DNA of 64,000 nucleotides from assembly GCF_001425005.1 (NCBI RefSeq), contig NZ_LMDB01000033.1, positions 393,595 to 457,594 on the forward strand, given 5' to 3'. This document shows positions 31,857 through 39,986 of this stretch, in pieces; position 1 is the first letter of the stretch, and each line of letters begins with the position of its first letter. Source of the DNA: Duganella sp. Root336D2. Its GTDB lineage: Bacteria; Pseudomonadota; Gammaproteobacteria; Burkholderiales; Burkholderiaceae_D. The notes under the pieces are model-generated. The model was not told the origin of the DNA and did not search any database. It was given only the letters and a program-made list of their open reading frames with translations. The position numbers were made by a program, and so were the translations under genes.

Positions 31857-32840
31857 TCAATCCACGCTGTAGCGCACCCCAAGCTGCGCGCGCAGCTCAT
31901 CGAGCACGCCCATCAGCGCCACCGTCTCGTCGAGCGGCATTTCCGGGCTTTCCAGCAATCCTTCGCGCAGGCAGCGCCCAACTTCCATCGCTTCGTGTGC
32001 ATAACCGTTGCCGATACGCGGGAAATGGAATTCGCGCTCGCTACCGTCGTTCATGGCAATGGTGAAGTGTTCGGCATGGTGGAAACGCCCATGCAAGCGC
32101 AGGAAACCGTTGTCTCCGCAAACGCTCAGCGTGGCCGGAGTGCGGGAATTCAGGCTGCAGCTACAGGCAGACAGGGATCCATCTTCGTGGTTCAGCACAA
32201 AATTGGCTTGCACGTCGACGCCGGCCGGGGTCAGCTCGCCGAAGCCGCGCGCGCCTTTGACGGGACCGAGAAAGAAGGCGGCCATCGACAGCGGGTAGAT
32301 CCCCAGGTCGAGCAGCGCACCGCCACCCAGTGCGGGATTGAACAAGCGATGTTCGGGACCGGCATCGGCTGCGAAACCGAGATCCGCCTGCAGGTTACGC
32401 ACCTTGCCGATCTCGCCCATGTCGATCATGCGCCTGGCTTCAAGGATGGCGGGCTGGAAGCGGGTCCACATGGCTTCCATCACGAACAGCTTGCGCTCGC
32501 GCGCCAGGTCCACGACTTCCTGCGCTTCGCGGCGGTTCAGGGTAAAGGCCTTCTCGACCAGCAGCGCCTTGCCGCCCTTCAGGCACATGATGGCGTTCTC
32601 GTGGTGCATCGCGTGCGGCGTGGCGATGTAGATTACGTCCACCCCTTCGTCATCGGCCAGCGCCTGGTAGTCGCCATGGGCGCGTTTTGCGCCATACTCC
32701 CTGGCAAACTCGGTAGCGCTATCTAAGCTGCGCGAAGCAACCGCCGCCAGTTCGACATCAGGCACCTCGCGCAGTGCTGTGGCGAAGGCCTTGGCGATCT
32801 TGCCGGTGCCGAGGATGCCCCAGCGAATAATCCTGTCCAT
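31857..32840 (-). CDS. Gfo/Idh/MocA-family oxidoreductase
   Basis: 327 residues. The N-terminal Rossmann domain is RWGILGTGKIAKAFATAL (4-21), the active-site-like EKAFTLNRREAQEV block is near 95, and the C-terminal alpha/beta domain holds LGGGALLDLGIYPLSMAAFF near 170. These are NAD(P)-dependent dehydrogenases acting on sugars, inositols or trans-dihydrodiols; EKAF in place of the usual EKP suggests the dihydrodiol dehydrogenase-like subgroup. It has a good AAGGAGC site. It lies 13 bp after the DUF3025 gene, so it may be the end of the pyrC-DUF3025 operon. Confidence 0.87.
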   Translation of the reverse strand: MDRIIRWGILGTGKIAKAFATALREVPDVELAAVASRSLDSATEFAREYGAKRAHGDYQALADDEGVDVIYIATPHAMHHENAIMCLKGGKALLVEKAFTLNRREAQEVVDLARERKLFVMEAMWTRFQPAILEARRMIDMGEIGKVRNLQADLGFAADAGPEHRLFNPALGGGALLDLGIYPLSMAAFFLGPVKGARGFGELTPAGVDVQANFVLNHEDGSLSACSCSLNSRTPATLSVCGDNGFLRLHGRFHHAEHFTIAMNDGSEREFHFPRIGNGYAHEAMEVGRCLREGLLESPEMPLDETVALMGVLDELRAQLGVRYSVD

Positions 32841-32853
32841 TCAAAGCTCCTTT

Positions 32854-33648
32854 TCAAGCGGCCTTCCGCTTCGGGCGGAATACCGTGTCGTCTGCATAAA
32901 AAGCGTCGTCCTGCTGCGGCCACCAGCCGGGAATGCCCAGCACCGGCAACGGTGTAAAGCCGCCTTTGGCCAGGCCTTCGCTGGCCAGGCGCGCTGCCTC
33001 GTCGCGATCCAGCCACGCGCGGCGGCCAGCTTCGTCCCGGGACCAGTAATCGCCGCCGGCCAGCACAACGCGGGTGTGGGCGGTGATCGCCTTGTAAGGC
33101 GCCACCAGCTTTTCCATCAGCGCGTGGCCGAATAGCCAGACTTCCGCATCGCGGCCGAACACGTCGGCACGCTCCACGAAGGCTTCGCGCCAACGGTGGT
33201 TGCGCAGGGCGTCCACCAGCGCCGCACCTCCGGCGTCGTCGCGCACGACCAGCAGCGCCGAGTTTTCGTCATAGATAGTAGCAGCATCGCGCGCGGGACC
33301 GCGCGATTTGCCCACGCCGACCTGTGCGATCTGCGCGGCCTGCAGGGCGTTGAGCTGGCGTTTGATGTGCGGGAAAGTCAGCCACACCAAGCCGTTGAAA
33401 AAGTCGTGCAGGTTGTCGCGGGTGGGTACCTGGCCGGTGGCGCCGATGAATTCTTCGTAGGCGACACCTTCGGGAAGCGAAGCTTGCGGCACGAAGCGCA
33501 GCGGCTGGCCTGCGTGGTTGGCCAGCGCCAGCGCGGCCGCCTGTTCGCAGAACGGCCGGACCACGCTGGGCAGGGAGAGGTCGATGCGGGAGGCTGCGTC
33601 CCGCACCGAGCCGTACCAGGCGCGGGTCCAGTCGATCTCTTGAAACAC
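32854..33648 (-). CDS. DUF3025 family protein
   Basis: 264 residues with the DUF3025 signature TRDNLHDFFNGLVWLTFPHIKRQLN (about 78-102) and a C-terminal LGIPGWWPQQDDAFYADDTVFRP. Cytoplasmic, function unknown. The start codon is GTG at 33648 and follows the pyrC stop without any gap (TAA then GTG), so it is translated by coupling to pyrC. This arrangement next to dihydroorotase may reflect a conserved link, but I cannot say which process it serves. Confidence 0.82.
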   Translation of the reverse strand: MFQEIDWTRAWYGSVRDAASRIDLSLPSVVRPFCEQAAALALANHAGQPLRFVPQASLPEGVAYEEFIGATGQVPTRDNLHDFFNGLVWLTFPHIKRQLNALQAAQIAQVGVGKSRGPARDAATIYDENSALLVVRDDAGGAALVDALRNHRWREAFVERADVFGRDAEVWLFGHALMEKLVAPYKAITAHTRVVLAGGDYWSRDEAGRRAWLDRDEAARLASEGLAKGGFTPLPVLGIPGWWPQQDDAFYADDTVFRPKRKAA

Positions 33649-34698
33649 TTAGGCCATTTTCCAGTTGATCGTTTCGCCGGCATTCAGCGGGATCAGTTTG
33701 GAGTCGCCGAATGGCAGGTCGGCCGGCAGCGTCCACTGCTCGCGCTTCAGGGTAATGGTGCCCTTGTTTGGCGCCAGGCCGTAGAAGGCCGGGCCGTTCA
33801 GGGAGGCGAAGGCTTCCAGCTTGTCCAGCGCGCCGGCGCGGGCGAACGCTTCGGTGTACAGCTCCATCGCGTGCAGCGCGGTGTAGCAGCCGGCGCAGCC
33901 GCAGGCCGCTTCCTTGGCGCCCTGTGCGTGCGGCGCGGAATCGGTGCCGAGGAAGAAGCGCTCGTCGCCGCTGGTTGCCGCGGTCACCAGCGCCAGGCGG
34001 TGTTCCTCGCGTTTCAGCACCGGCAGGCAGTAGTAGTGAGGACGAATGCCGCCCTTGAAGATCTCGTTGCGGTTGTACAGCAGGTGGTGGGCTGTGATGG
34101 TGGCAGCTATCGGACCTTCCGCTTCCGCCACGTATTGCGCGGCATCCTTGGTGGTGATGTGCTCGAACACGATGTTCAGCGCGGGCAGGTCCTTGCGCAG
34201 CGGGCGCATCACGCGCTCGATGAACACCGCTTCGCGGTCGAACAGATCGATGTCCTGGTCGGTCACTTCGCCGTGCACCAGGAAAGGCATGCCGACTTCC
34301 TGCATGGTTTCCAGCACCTTGTAGCACTTGGCCAGGTCGGTCACGCCGGCATCGGAATTGGTGGTGGCGCCGGCCGGGTACAGCTTGACCGCGTGCACAA
34401 AGCCGCTGTCGGCGGCGCGGATGATTTCGTCCGGCGAGGTGTTGTCGGTCAGGTAGAGCGTCATCAGCGGCTCGAAGTCCATGCCTTGCGGCAGGGCAGC
34501 CAGGATGCGGTCACGGTAGGCGGAGGCCTGCGCCACGGTGGTGACAGGAGGTTTCAAATTTGGCATCACGATCGCACGGCCAAACTGGCGCGCGGTGTCC
34601 GGCAGGACGCTCGCCATGGTGGCGCCATCGCGCAGGTGCAGGTGCCAATCGTCTGGGCGGGTGATGGTGATGCTGTGCGGGATCTCGAAGTCACTCAT
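33649..34698 (-). CDS. pyrC: Dihydroorotase
   Basis: 349 residues, class II (E. coli-type) dihydroorotase of pyrimidine synthesis, interconverting carbamoyl-aspartate and dihydroorotate. Metal ligands appear as DDWHLHLRDG (H20 and H22 area), the carbamylated lysine in FVHAVKLYPAGAT (near 103), HGEVTD (near 142), FEHITT and a C-terminal Asp in FLGTDSAPH (near 253). Length matches E. coli PyrC (348). First gene of a run with the DUF3025 gene. Confidence 0.96.
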   Translation of the reverse strand: MSDFEIPHSITITRPDDWHLHLRDGATMASVLPDTARQFGRAIVMPNLKPPVTTVAQASAYRDRILAALPQGMDFEPLMTLYLTDNTSPDEIIRAADSGFVHAVKLYPAGATTNSDAGVTDLAKCYKVLETMQEVGMPFLVHGEVTDQDIDLFDREAVFIERVMRPLRKDLPALNIVFEHITTKDAAQYVAEAEGPIAATITAHHLLYNRNEIFKGGIRPHYYCLPVLKREEHRLALVTAATSGDERFFLGTDSAPHAQGAKEAACGCAGCYTALHAMELYTEAFARAGALDKLEAFASLNGPAFYGLAPNKGTITLKREQWTLPADLPFGDSKLIPLNAGETINWKMA

Positions 34699-34808
34699 GG
34701 CTGCTGGCTTTCAATATGCGAATCCCGTCATTTTACCTGTTGAATCGCGCCTGCCGCGAGAATGTGCGATATTGGCAGTTCCCCTGCAATCCTTTGAGGA
34801 GGCAAGCG

Positions 34809-35294
34809 ATGGCTAGCAAAAATACAGTCTGCCTTTGGTACGACGGCGACGCATTGGATGCCGCGACGTTTTACGCAAAAACCTTCCCCGACAGCTCAGT
34901 AGGCGCAATTACCCGTGCACCGGGTGATTACCCCGACGGCAAGCAAGGCGATCCCCTGGTGGTCGAATTCACTGTTGCCGGCATTCCCTGCATTGGCCTG
35001 AATGGCGGCCCCCACTTCAAGCACAGCGAAGCCTTCTCCTTCCAGGTCCTGACTGAGGACCAGGCGGAAACCGACCGCCTGTGGAACGCCATCACCAGCA
35101 ATGGCGGCCAGGAGAGCGAATGCGGCTGGTGCAAGGACCGTTGGGGCCTGTCCTGGCAGATTACGCCGCGCGTCCTGATGGAGGCGATGGCCGATCCGGA
35201 CCGGGCGGCGGCCAAGCGGGCTTTCGATGCGATGATGGACATGAAGAAGATCGACGTCGCCAAGATCGAGAAAGCCTGGCGCGGTCCTGCTTAG
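34809..35294 (+). CDS. PhnB-like VOC-family protein
   Basis: 161 residues from ATG 34809 (GAGGAGG site 6 nt upstream; longer frame upstream is not homologous). The fold is two beta-alpha-beta-beta-beta units; typical text is CLWYDGDALDAATFYAKTFPD, GIPCIGLNGGPHFKHSEAFSF and ECGWCKDRWGLSWQI. This is the 3-demethylubiquinone methyltransferase-like/PhnB group, whose members have no settled function despite the name. It is divergent from pyrC and convergent with the next genes. Confidence 0.85.
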   Translation: MASKNTVCLWYDGDALDAATFYAKTFPDSSVGAITRAPGDYPDGKQGDPLVVEFTVAGIPCIGLNGGPHFKHSEAFSFQVLTEDQAETDRLWNAITSNGGQESECGWCKDRWGLSWQITPRVLMEAMADPDRAAAKRAFDAMMDMKKIDVAKIEKAWRGPA

Positions 35295-35539
35295 GCGTCA
35301 GGCGGTGCCGGATGCTCCTCGGCGTAACGGCGCGCGGCTTCCAGCACCGCATCCAGCTGGCGGCGGTGCGGCGCCATAGCGCCCCAGTTTGCCAAGGCAA
35401 CGCGGGCCGTTGACCACTGACGCTTGCAGCGCCTGCACGGCGCCAACCGAAAGTTTAGTCGTCCTGACTTTCGAGGGATCAGTAAATGATCGCGATGCGC
35501 CGCTGCATACGGCGCACCAGCCAGGACAAGAGCGTGCAC
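35291..35539 (-). CDS. Doubtful 82-codon frame downstream of gltK
   Basis: The frame overlaps the 3' end of gltK by 61 bp. It ends at the VOC gene stop with ANWGAMAPHRRQLDAVLEAARRYAEEHP, which looks like a genuine helix-forming protein C-terminus, whereas the N-terminal part is antisense-like to gltK. No ribosome binding site is convincing. It may be the remnant 3' end of a lost gene whose beginning was replaced, or chance. An inverted repeat CGAAAGT/ACTTTCG (35448-35473) lies within it. Confidence 0.2.
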   Translation of the reverse strand: MHALVLAGAPYAAAHRDHLLIPRKSGRLNFRLAPCRRCKRQWSTARVALANWGAMAPHRRQLDAVLEAARRYAEEHPAPPDA

Positions 35540-36171
35540 AGGATGAAATACACCAGCGCCACAAAGACGTACATCTCAACCAGCCGCCCATCGCGCTGGG
35601 CGATCTTGCTGGCGGCGCCCACGAAGTCGGGAACGGACAGCACGTACACCAGCGACACATCCTGGAACAGCACAATCGTCTGCGTCAGCAGCACCGGCAG
35701 CATATTGCGGAATGCCTGCGGCAGCACGATCCGCGACATGGTCTGCCAGTAGTTCATGCCCAGCGCCTGCGCTGCGTGGACCTGTCCTTTCGGGATCGCC
35801 TGTATGCCGCCGCGCATGATCTCGCAGTAGTAGGCAGCCTGGAACAAGGTGAACGTGACCAGCGCAGACACGAACGTGCCGACCTTGACCGGCTCGGAAG
35901 CGCCGATCATCCACGCGGCGATATAGGGCACCAGGAAGTAGAACCAGAAGATCACCAGCACCAGCGGCACCGCGCGCACCAGGTTCACGTAGCCCGCGGC
36001 GGCCAGCCGCAAAAAGCGCAGCGACGACAGGCGCGCCATTGCCAGCAAAGTACCCAGCGCCACACCTCCCAGCATGGCCAGCACCGTCAGCTTGAGCGTA
36101 AAGACCATGCCAACCTGGAACAGGTAGACCCAGGAACTGGCGATCACGCTGAAGTCAAAGTTCGCAAACAT
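35479..36171 (-). CDS. gltK: Glutamate/aspartate ABC transporter permease GltK
   Basis: 230-residue HisM/GltK-type inner-membrane permease. It has about five helices and the EAA loop ALGMNYWQTMSRIVLPQAFRNMLP near 135-158, which docks the ATPase. The start is taken as ATG 36171, which overlaps the gltJ stop in TGATG; a GTG one codon earlier is possible. It is the last gene of gltL-gltI-gltJ-gltK. Confidence 0.92.
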   Translation of the reverse strand: MFANFDFSVIASSWVYLFQVGMVFTLKLTVLAMLGGVALGTLLAMARLSSLRFLRLAAAGYVNLVRAVPLVLVIFWFYFLVPYIAAWMIGASEPVKVGTFVSALVTFTLFQAAYYCEIMRGGIQAIPKGQVHAAQALGMNYWQTMSRIVLPQAFRNMLPVLLTQTIVLFQDVSLVYVLSVPDFVGAASKIAQRDGRLVEMYVFVALVYFILCTLLSWLVRRMQRRIAIIY

Positions 36172-36917
36172 CACGCAGCCCTCCGTACTTCAGCGCCCAA
36201 AGTACCAGGCAGCGCGAGGCGCCGCTCGAGCAGCGTCATGCCGGCGACAACGATGATGTTGGCGACCACGTAGATCGCGGTGGCGGCCGCAAACGCCTCA
36301 AAGAACTGGAAGGAGAACTCCTGCATCGAGCGTGCGCTGGCGGTCAGTTCCATCAAGCCGATCGTCAGCGCGACAGAGCTGTTCTTGATGATGTTGAGGA
36401 ATTCGCTGGCCAGGGGCGGCAGCACGATGCGTAGTCCAAGCGGCAGCAATACGTATTCGTAGGCCTGCACGCGCGATAGTCCCAGTGCCAGCGCCGCCAG
36501 CCGCTGGCCGCCGGCGAGGGCGTTGATGCCTGCCGCCACCTGCACCGCAACGCGCGCGGAGGTGAAGAAACCCAGGCACAGGACCGCCGTAACGAAAGGC
36601 GCATTGGGCAGCGCCTTGAGCCAGTCGCCCGCAACGCGCGGCAGCAGCTCGGGCAGTACGAAAAACCACAGGAACATCTGCACCAGCAGTGGGATGTTGC
36701 GGAACACTTCGACCCAGCAGACGGCAAAGCGGCGCAACCAGCGATTGGGCGCTGTGCGCAGCGTGCCGACCACCACGCCCAGCACCAGCGCGATCACCCA
36801 GCCCGCGAGCGAGGTCGCCAGCGTCCATGCCAGGCCCGACCATAGCGTGTCCCAATAACTGTGCACACCGTCCGGGGACAGTTCCCAGAAGATGTGCCAG
36901 TTCCAGTTGTAGTGCAT
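36171..36917 (-). CDS. gltJ: Glutamate/aspartate ABC transporter permease GltJ
   Basis: 248-residue permease of the polar amino-acid family. A periplasmic N-terminal segment (MHYNWNWHIFWELSPDGVHSYW) is followed by helices, and the EAA loop is ALGLSRVQAYEYVLLPLGLRIVLPP near 142-166. It forms a heterodimeric channel with GltK. It starts 1 bp after the gltI stop and overlaps gltK by one base. Confidence 0.93.
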   Translation of the reverse strand: MHYNWNWHIFWELSPDGVHSYWDTLWSGLAWTLATSLAGWVIALVLGVVVGTLRTAPNRWLRRFAVCWVEVFRNIPLLVQMFLWFFVLPELLPRVAGDWLKALPNAPFVTAVLCLGFFTSARVAVQVAAGINALAGGQRLAALALGLSRVQAYEYVLLPLGLRIVLPPLASEFLNIIKNSSVALTIGLMELTASARSMQEFSFQFFEAFAAATAIYVVANIIVVAGMTLLERRLALPGTLGAEVRRAA

Positions 36918-36918
36918 G

Positions 36919-37815
36919 CTATCTGTATGCAGCGGGATCCGGCGAATCGGTCGGCTTGGCCAGCACTGCCTTCAGTGTGGCCGGCATGGGGAAGTTCAGG
37001 TTCACGCCGCGCGGCGGGATCGGGCTCAAGAACCATTTTTTGTAGATGCGCTGGATTTCGTCGGACTGGTAAACCTTGCGCAAGGCCTCGTCGACCGACT
37101 TCTTGAACGGCATATCGTTCTTGCGCATCATGATGCCGTAAGGTTCAACCGACATTGCTTCCTTGCTGACAGCGAAATCTACCGGCGCCTTCGAGGTGGC
37201 CACCTGCGCCGCGAGCAGGATATCGTCATTGGCTTCCGCTTCGGCCCGTCCGGTCTCCAGCATCAGGAAGGATTCCGGATGGTCTTTGCCGATCAGGATC
37301 TTCATACCGAGCTTGCGCTCATTATTCATGATCGTCATCTGCTTCAGCGTCGTGGTGCCTGCAGTGGCCACCAGCACCCTGCCCTTCATGTCTTCCAGCG
37401 TCTGGATATTGGCAGACTTCTTGGCCAGCAACCGGCTGGAGATCACGAACATGGTCGGCGCGAACGCCACCTGCTGCTGGCGCTCCGCATTATTGGTGGT
37501 CGAGCCGCATTCGAGGTCGATGGTGCCGTTGGCCATCAGCGGGATGCGGTTGGCGGACGTGACCGGGTTGTAGGCCACCTTCAGCCCCGGCAGCGCGAGC
37601 TGCGTTTTCAGGTGCTCGACGACTTTCAGGCACAGGTCTACCGAGTAGCCCTGGTACTGCTGTTTGTCATCAAGATAAGAGAATGGAATGGAACCGTCGC
37701 GTACGCCCAGCACCACCTGGCCGGTGCGTTTGATCTTGGCCAGCGTGCCGGTGGGTTCCTGAGCGCTGGCCGCAGCAGCCAGGCAAAGAAGGGGAAGCAG
37801 GCGCAGAAAGGTCAT
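36919..37815 (-). CDS. gltI: Glutamate/aspartate periplasmic binding protein GltI
   Basis: 298 residues. The signal peptide is MTFLRLLPLLCLAAAASA, then a type II solute-binding fold with GQVVLGVRDGSIPFSYLDD, GYSVDLCLKVVEHL and IDLECGSTTNNAERQQQVAFA (about 99-120), which matches GltI-type ligand binding (the GSTTNN segment is characteristic). It captures glutamate or aspartate in the periplasm and delivers it to GltJK. It is the second gene of the operon, 36 bp after gltL. Confidence 0.94.
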   Translation of the reverse strand: MTFLRLLPLLCLAAAASAQEPTGTLAKIKRTGQVVLGVRDGSIPFSYLDDKQQYQGYSVDLCLKVVEHLKTQLALPGLKVAYNPVTSANRIPLMANGTIDLECGSTTNNAERQQQVAFAPTMFVISSRLLAKKSANIQTLEDMKGRVLVATAGTTTLKQMTIMNNERKLGMKILIGKDHPESFLMLETGRAEAEANDDILLAAQVATSKAPVDFAVSKEAMSVEPYGIMMRKNDMPFKKSVDEALRKVYQSDEIQRIYKKWFLSPIPPRGVNLNFPMPATLKAVLAKPTDSPDPAAYR

Positions 37816-37851
37816 GGTGTCCTCCGCTGGCGGGGACGATGACCCGCCCTG

Positions 37852-38577
37852 TTAGTGGATGATACGCGCTAAAAAGTCCCGTGCGCGCTCGGAACGGGGC
37901 GCGCCGAAGAATTCGTCCTTGCTGCAGTCTTCCAGGATGCGGCCTTTGTCCATGAAGACCACGCGGTTGGCCACCTTGCGGGCAAAACCCATTTCGTGGG
38001 TCACCACCATCATGGTCATGCCATCCTGCGCCAGGCCAACCATCACATCCAGCACTTCATTGATCATTTCCGGGTCCAGGGCGGACGTCGGCTCGTCGAA
38101 CAGCATGGCAATCGGGTCCATTGCCAGGGCGCGGGCGATGGCTACGCGCTGCTGCTGTCCGCCCGAGAGCTGGTTCGGGAATTTGTCCTGGTGCGCCAGC
38201 AGGCCGACCCGGTCGAGGTACTTCAGGCCCTTGCCGTTGGCTTCGTCCTGCGAACGGCCCAGCACCTTGACCTGGCCCAGGGTCAGGTTTTCACGCACCG
38301 ACAGGTGGGGAAACAGCTCGAAATTCTGGAAAACCATGCCAATTCGGGCGCGCAAGGCCGGCAAATCCGTACCTTTAGCGCCGACGGATGTTCCATCGAC
38401 AATAATTTCGCCCTTCTGGAATGGTTCCAGCCCGTTAACTGTCTTGATCAGCGTCGATTTGCCCGAGCCGGACGGGCCGCAGATCACCATGACGTCGCCT
38501 TTGGCCACCTCGGTGCTGCACTCCGTAAGCACCTGAAAGTTGCCAAACCATTTACTTAAGTCTTTAATTGCGATCAT
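37852..38577 (-). CDS. gltL: Glutamate/aspartate ABC transporter ATPase GltL
   Basis: 241-residue ABC ATPase of the polar amino-acid family. Walker A is GPSGSGKST (near 35), the signature LSGGQQQRVAIARAL is near 136, Walker B LFDEPTSALDPE is near 158, and the H-loop is VVTHEMGFA. It powers GltJK. Unusually it is the first gene of the operon (L-I-J-K), whereas E. coli has gltIJKL. It is divergent from the dctA-type symporter gene with a 137-bp shared upstream region, suggesting joint control of glutamate and dicarboxylate uptake (inference). Confidence 0.94.
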   Translation of the reverse strand: MIAIKDLSKWFGNFQVLTECSTEVAKGDVMVICGPSGSGKSTLIKTVNGLEPFQKGEIIVDGTSVGAKGTDLPALRARIGMVFQNFELFPHLSVRENLTLGQVKVLGRSQDEANGKGLKYLDRVGLLAHQDKFPNQLSGGQQQRVAIARALAMDPIAMLFDEPTSALDPEMINEVLDVMVGLAQDGMTMMVVTHEMGFARKVANRVVFMDKGRILEDCSKDEFFGAPRSERARDFLARIIH

Positions 38578-38714
38578 CTTTTTCGGGTTTCAGCAGTTTT
38601 ATTCTTGCTTGACAGTGGCCTAGAACCGCAAGGATACTTCGGGACTTGCTTAATAGCTCATCAAAGCGCTATTCATTCTAACGGCAAATCCGCCCTACTT
38701 CAGGAATCTTGCTT

Positions 38715-39986
38715 ATGGCCAACAAAAACCGCCTGACCACCTACATCCTCGTCGGCCTGGCGTTGGGTATCCTCACCGGCTACGCCATCAATGTTTCGCA
38801 AACGGCGCCACAAGCAGCCAGTTTCGCGGACTACATGACCCTCATTACCACCCTGTTCCTGCGCCTGATCAAAATGATCATCGCGCCGCTGGTGTTCTCG
38901 ACCCTGATGGTCGGCATTGCCAAAATGGGCGACACGCGGGAAGTTGGCCGCGTCGGTATCAAAACACTTGGCTGGTTCTTCATCGCATCGGTACTGTCGC
39001 TGACGCTGGGCCTGATCATGGTGAACATCTTCCGTCCGGGCGATGCGCTGCTGGGCCACATCCCGACTGACGGTGCCGCCGCTGCTGCTACGCTGCAGAC
39101 ATCCAGCCTGTCGCTGAAAGAATTCATCACCCACCTGGTGCCTTCCTCGATCATCGACGGCATGGCCAAGAACGAGATCCTGCAGATCGTGGTGTTCTCG
39201 CTGTTCTTCGGTACCGCGGCTGCTGCCGTGGGCAAGAAGGCGGAACCGCTGATCGAGGCAGTCGACGGCGTGGCACACATCATGCTGAAGGTAACCGGCT
39301 ATGTGATGCAATTCGCCCCGTTCGCCGTCTTCGCGGCGGTTGCCGGCACCATCGCCAAGAGCGGCGTGGGCGTGCTGCAAACTTACGGCGTGTTCATGGC
39401 GGAGTTCTATCTGTCCATCGGCGTGCTGTGGGCGATCCTGATCTTCGCCGGCTTCCTGTTCCTGGGCAAGCGCGTGCTGAAGCTGCTGTCGGAAGTCAAA
39501 GAGCCAACCCTGCTGGCCTTCTCCACCGCGTCCTCCGAGGCCGCGTTCCCGAAAACGCTGGAAGGCCTGGAGCGCTTTGGCGTGCGTAACCGCATTGCGG
39601 CCTTCGTGCTGCCGATCGGCTACTCGTTCAACCTGGATGGCTCGATGATGTACTGCACCTTCGCGACGGTGTTCATCGCGCAGGCTTACGGCATCAATAT
39701 GGACCTGGGCACCCAGATCACGATGATGACCGTGCTGATGCTGACCTCCAAGGGCATGGCCGGCGTACCGCGCGCATCGCTGGTGGTGATCGCCGCGACG
39801 CTGACGCAGTTCAAGATTCCTGAAGCTGGCCTGGTCCTGCTGCTGGGCATCGACCACTTCCTGGACATGGCGCGTTCCGCCACCAACGTGATCGGCAACT
39901 CGATTGCCACCGCCGTCGTAGCGAAGTGGGAAGGCGAGTTGACCAGCACCGACGACCGCGAACTGTCGGACCGCCCGCTGCCTTAA
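38715..39986 (+). CDS. dctA: Dicarboxylate/amino acid:cation symporter (DAACS family)
   Basis: 423 residues from ATG 38715 (CAGGAA 8 nt upstream). It is a Glt/DctA-fold secondary transporter with eight helices and two hairpin loops. Visible are the serine-rich HP1 loop AFSTASSEAAFPKTLEGL, helix 7 SFNLDGSMMYCTF, HP2 SKGMAGVPRASLVV, and helix 8 GIDHFLDMARSATNVIGN. These fit either C4-dicarboxylate or glutamate/aspartate transport. Helix 8 has DMARSATNV, where the Arg contacts the side-chain carboxylate. It is divergent from gltLIJK. Its 3' end is overlapped antisense by the extended M20 peptidase frame. Confidence 0.9.
   Translation: MANKNRLTTYILVGLALGILTGYAINVSQTAPQAASFADYMTLITTLFLRLIKMIIAPLVFSTLMVGIAKMGDTREVGRVGIKTLGWFFIASVLSLTLGLIMVNIFRPGDALLGHIPTDGAAAAATLQTSSLSLKEFITHLVPSSIIDGMAKNEILQIVVFSLFFGTAAAAVGKKAEPLIEAVDGVAHIMLKVTGYVMQFAPFAVFAAVAGTIAKSGVGVLQTYGVFMAEFYLSIGVLWAILIFAGFLFLGKRVLKLLSEVKEPTLLAFSTASSEAAFPKTLEGLERFGVRNRIAAFVLPIGYSFNLDGSMMYCTFATVFIAQAYGINMDLGTQITMMTVLMLTSKGMAGVPRASLVVIAATLTQFKIPEAGLVLLLGIDHFLDMARSATNVIGNSIATAVVAKWEGELTSTDDRELSDRPLP

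Noticed and set aside
35448..35473. Inverted repeat CGAAAGT/ACTTTCG as terminator of gltLIJK
   Set aside because: The stem is only 7 bp with a 12-nt loop and no U-tract follows on the minus strand.
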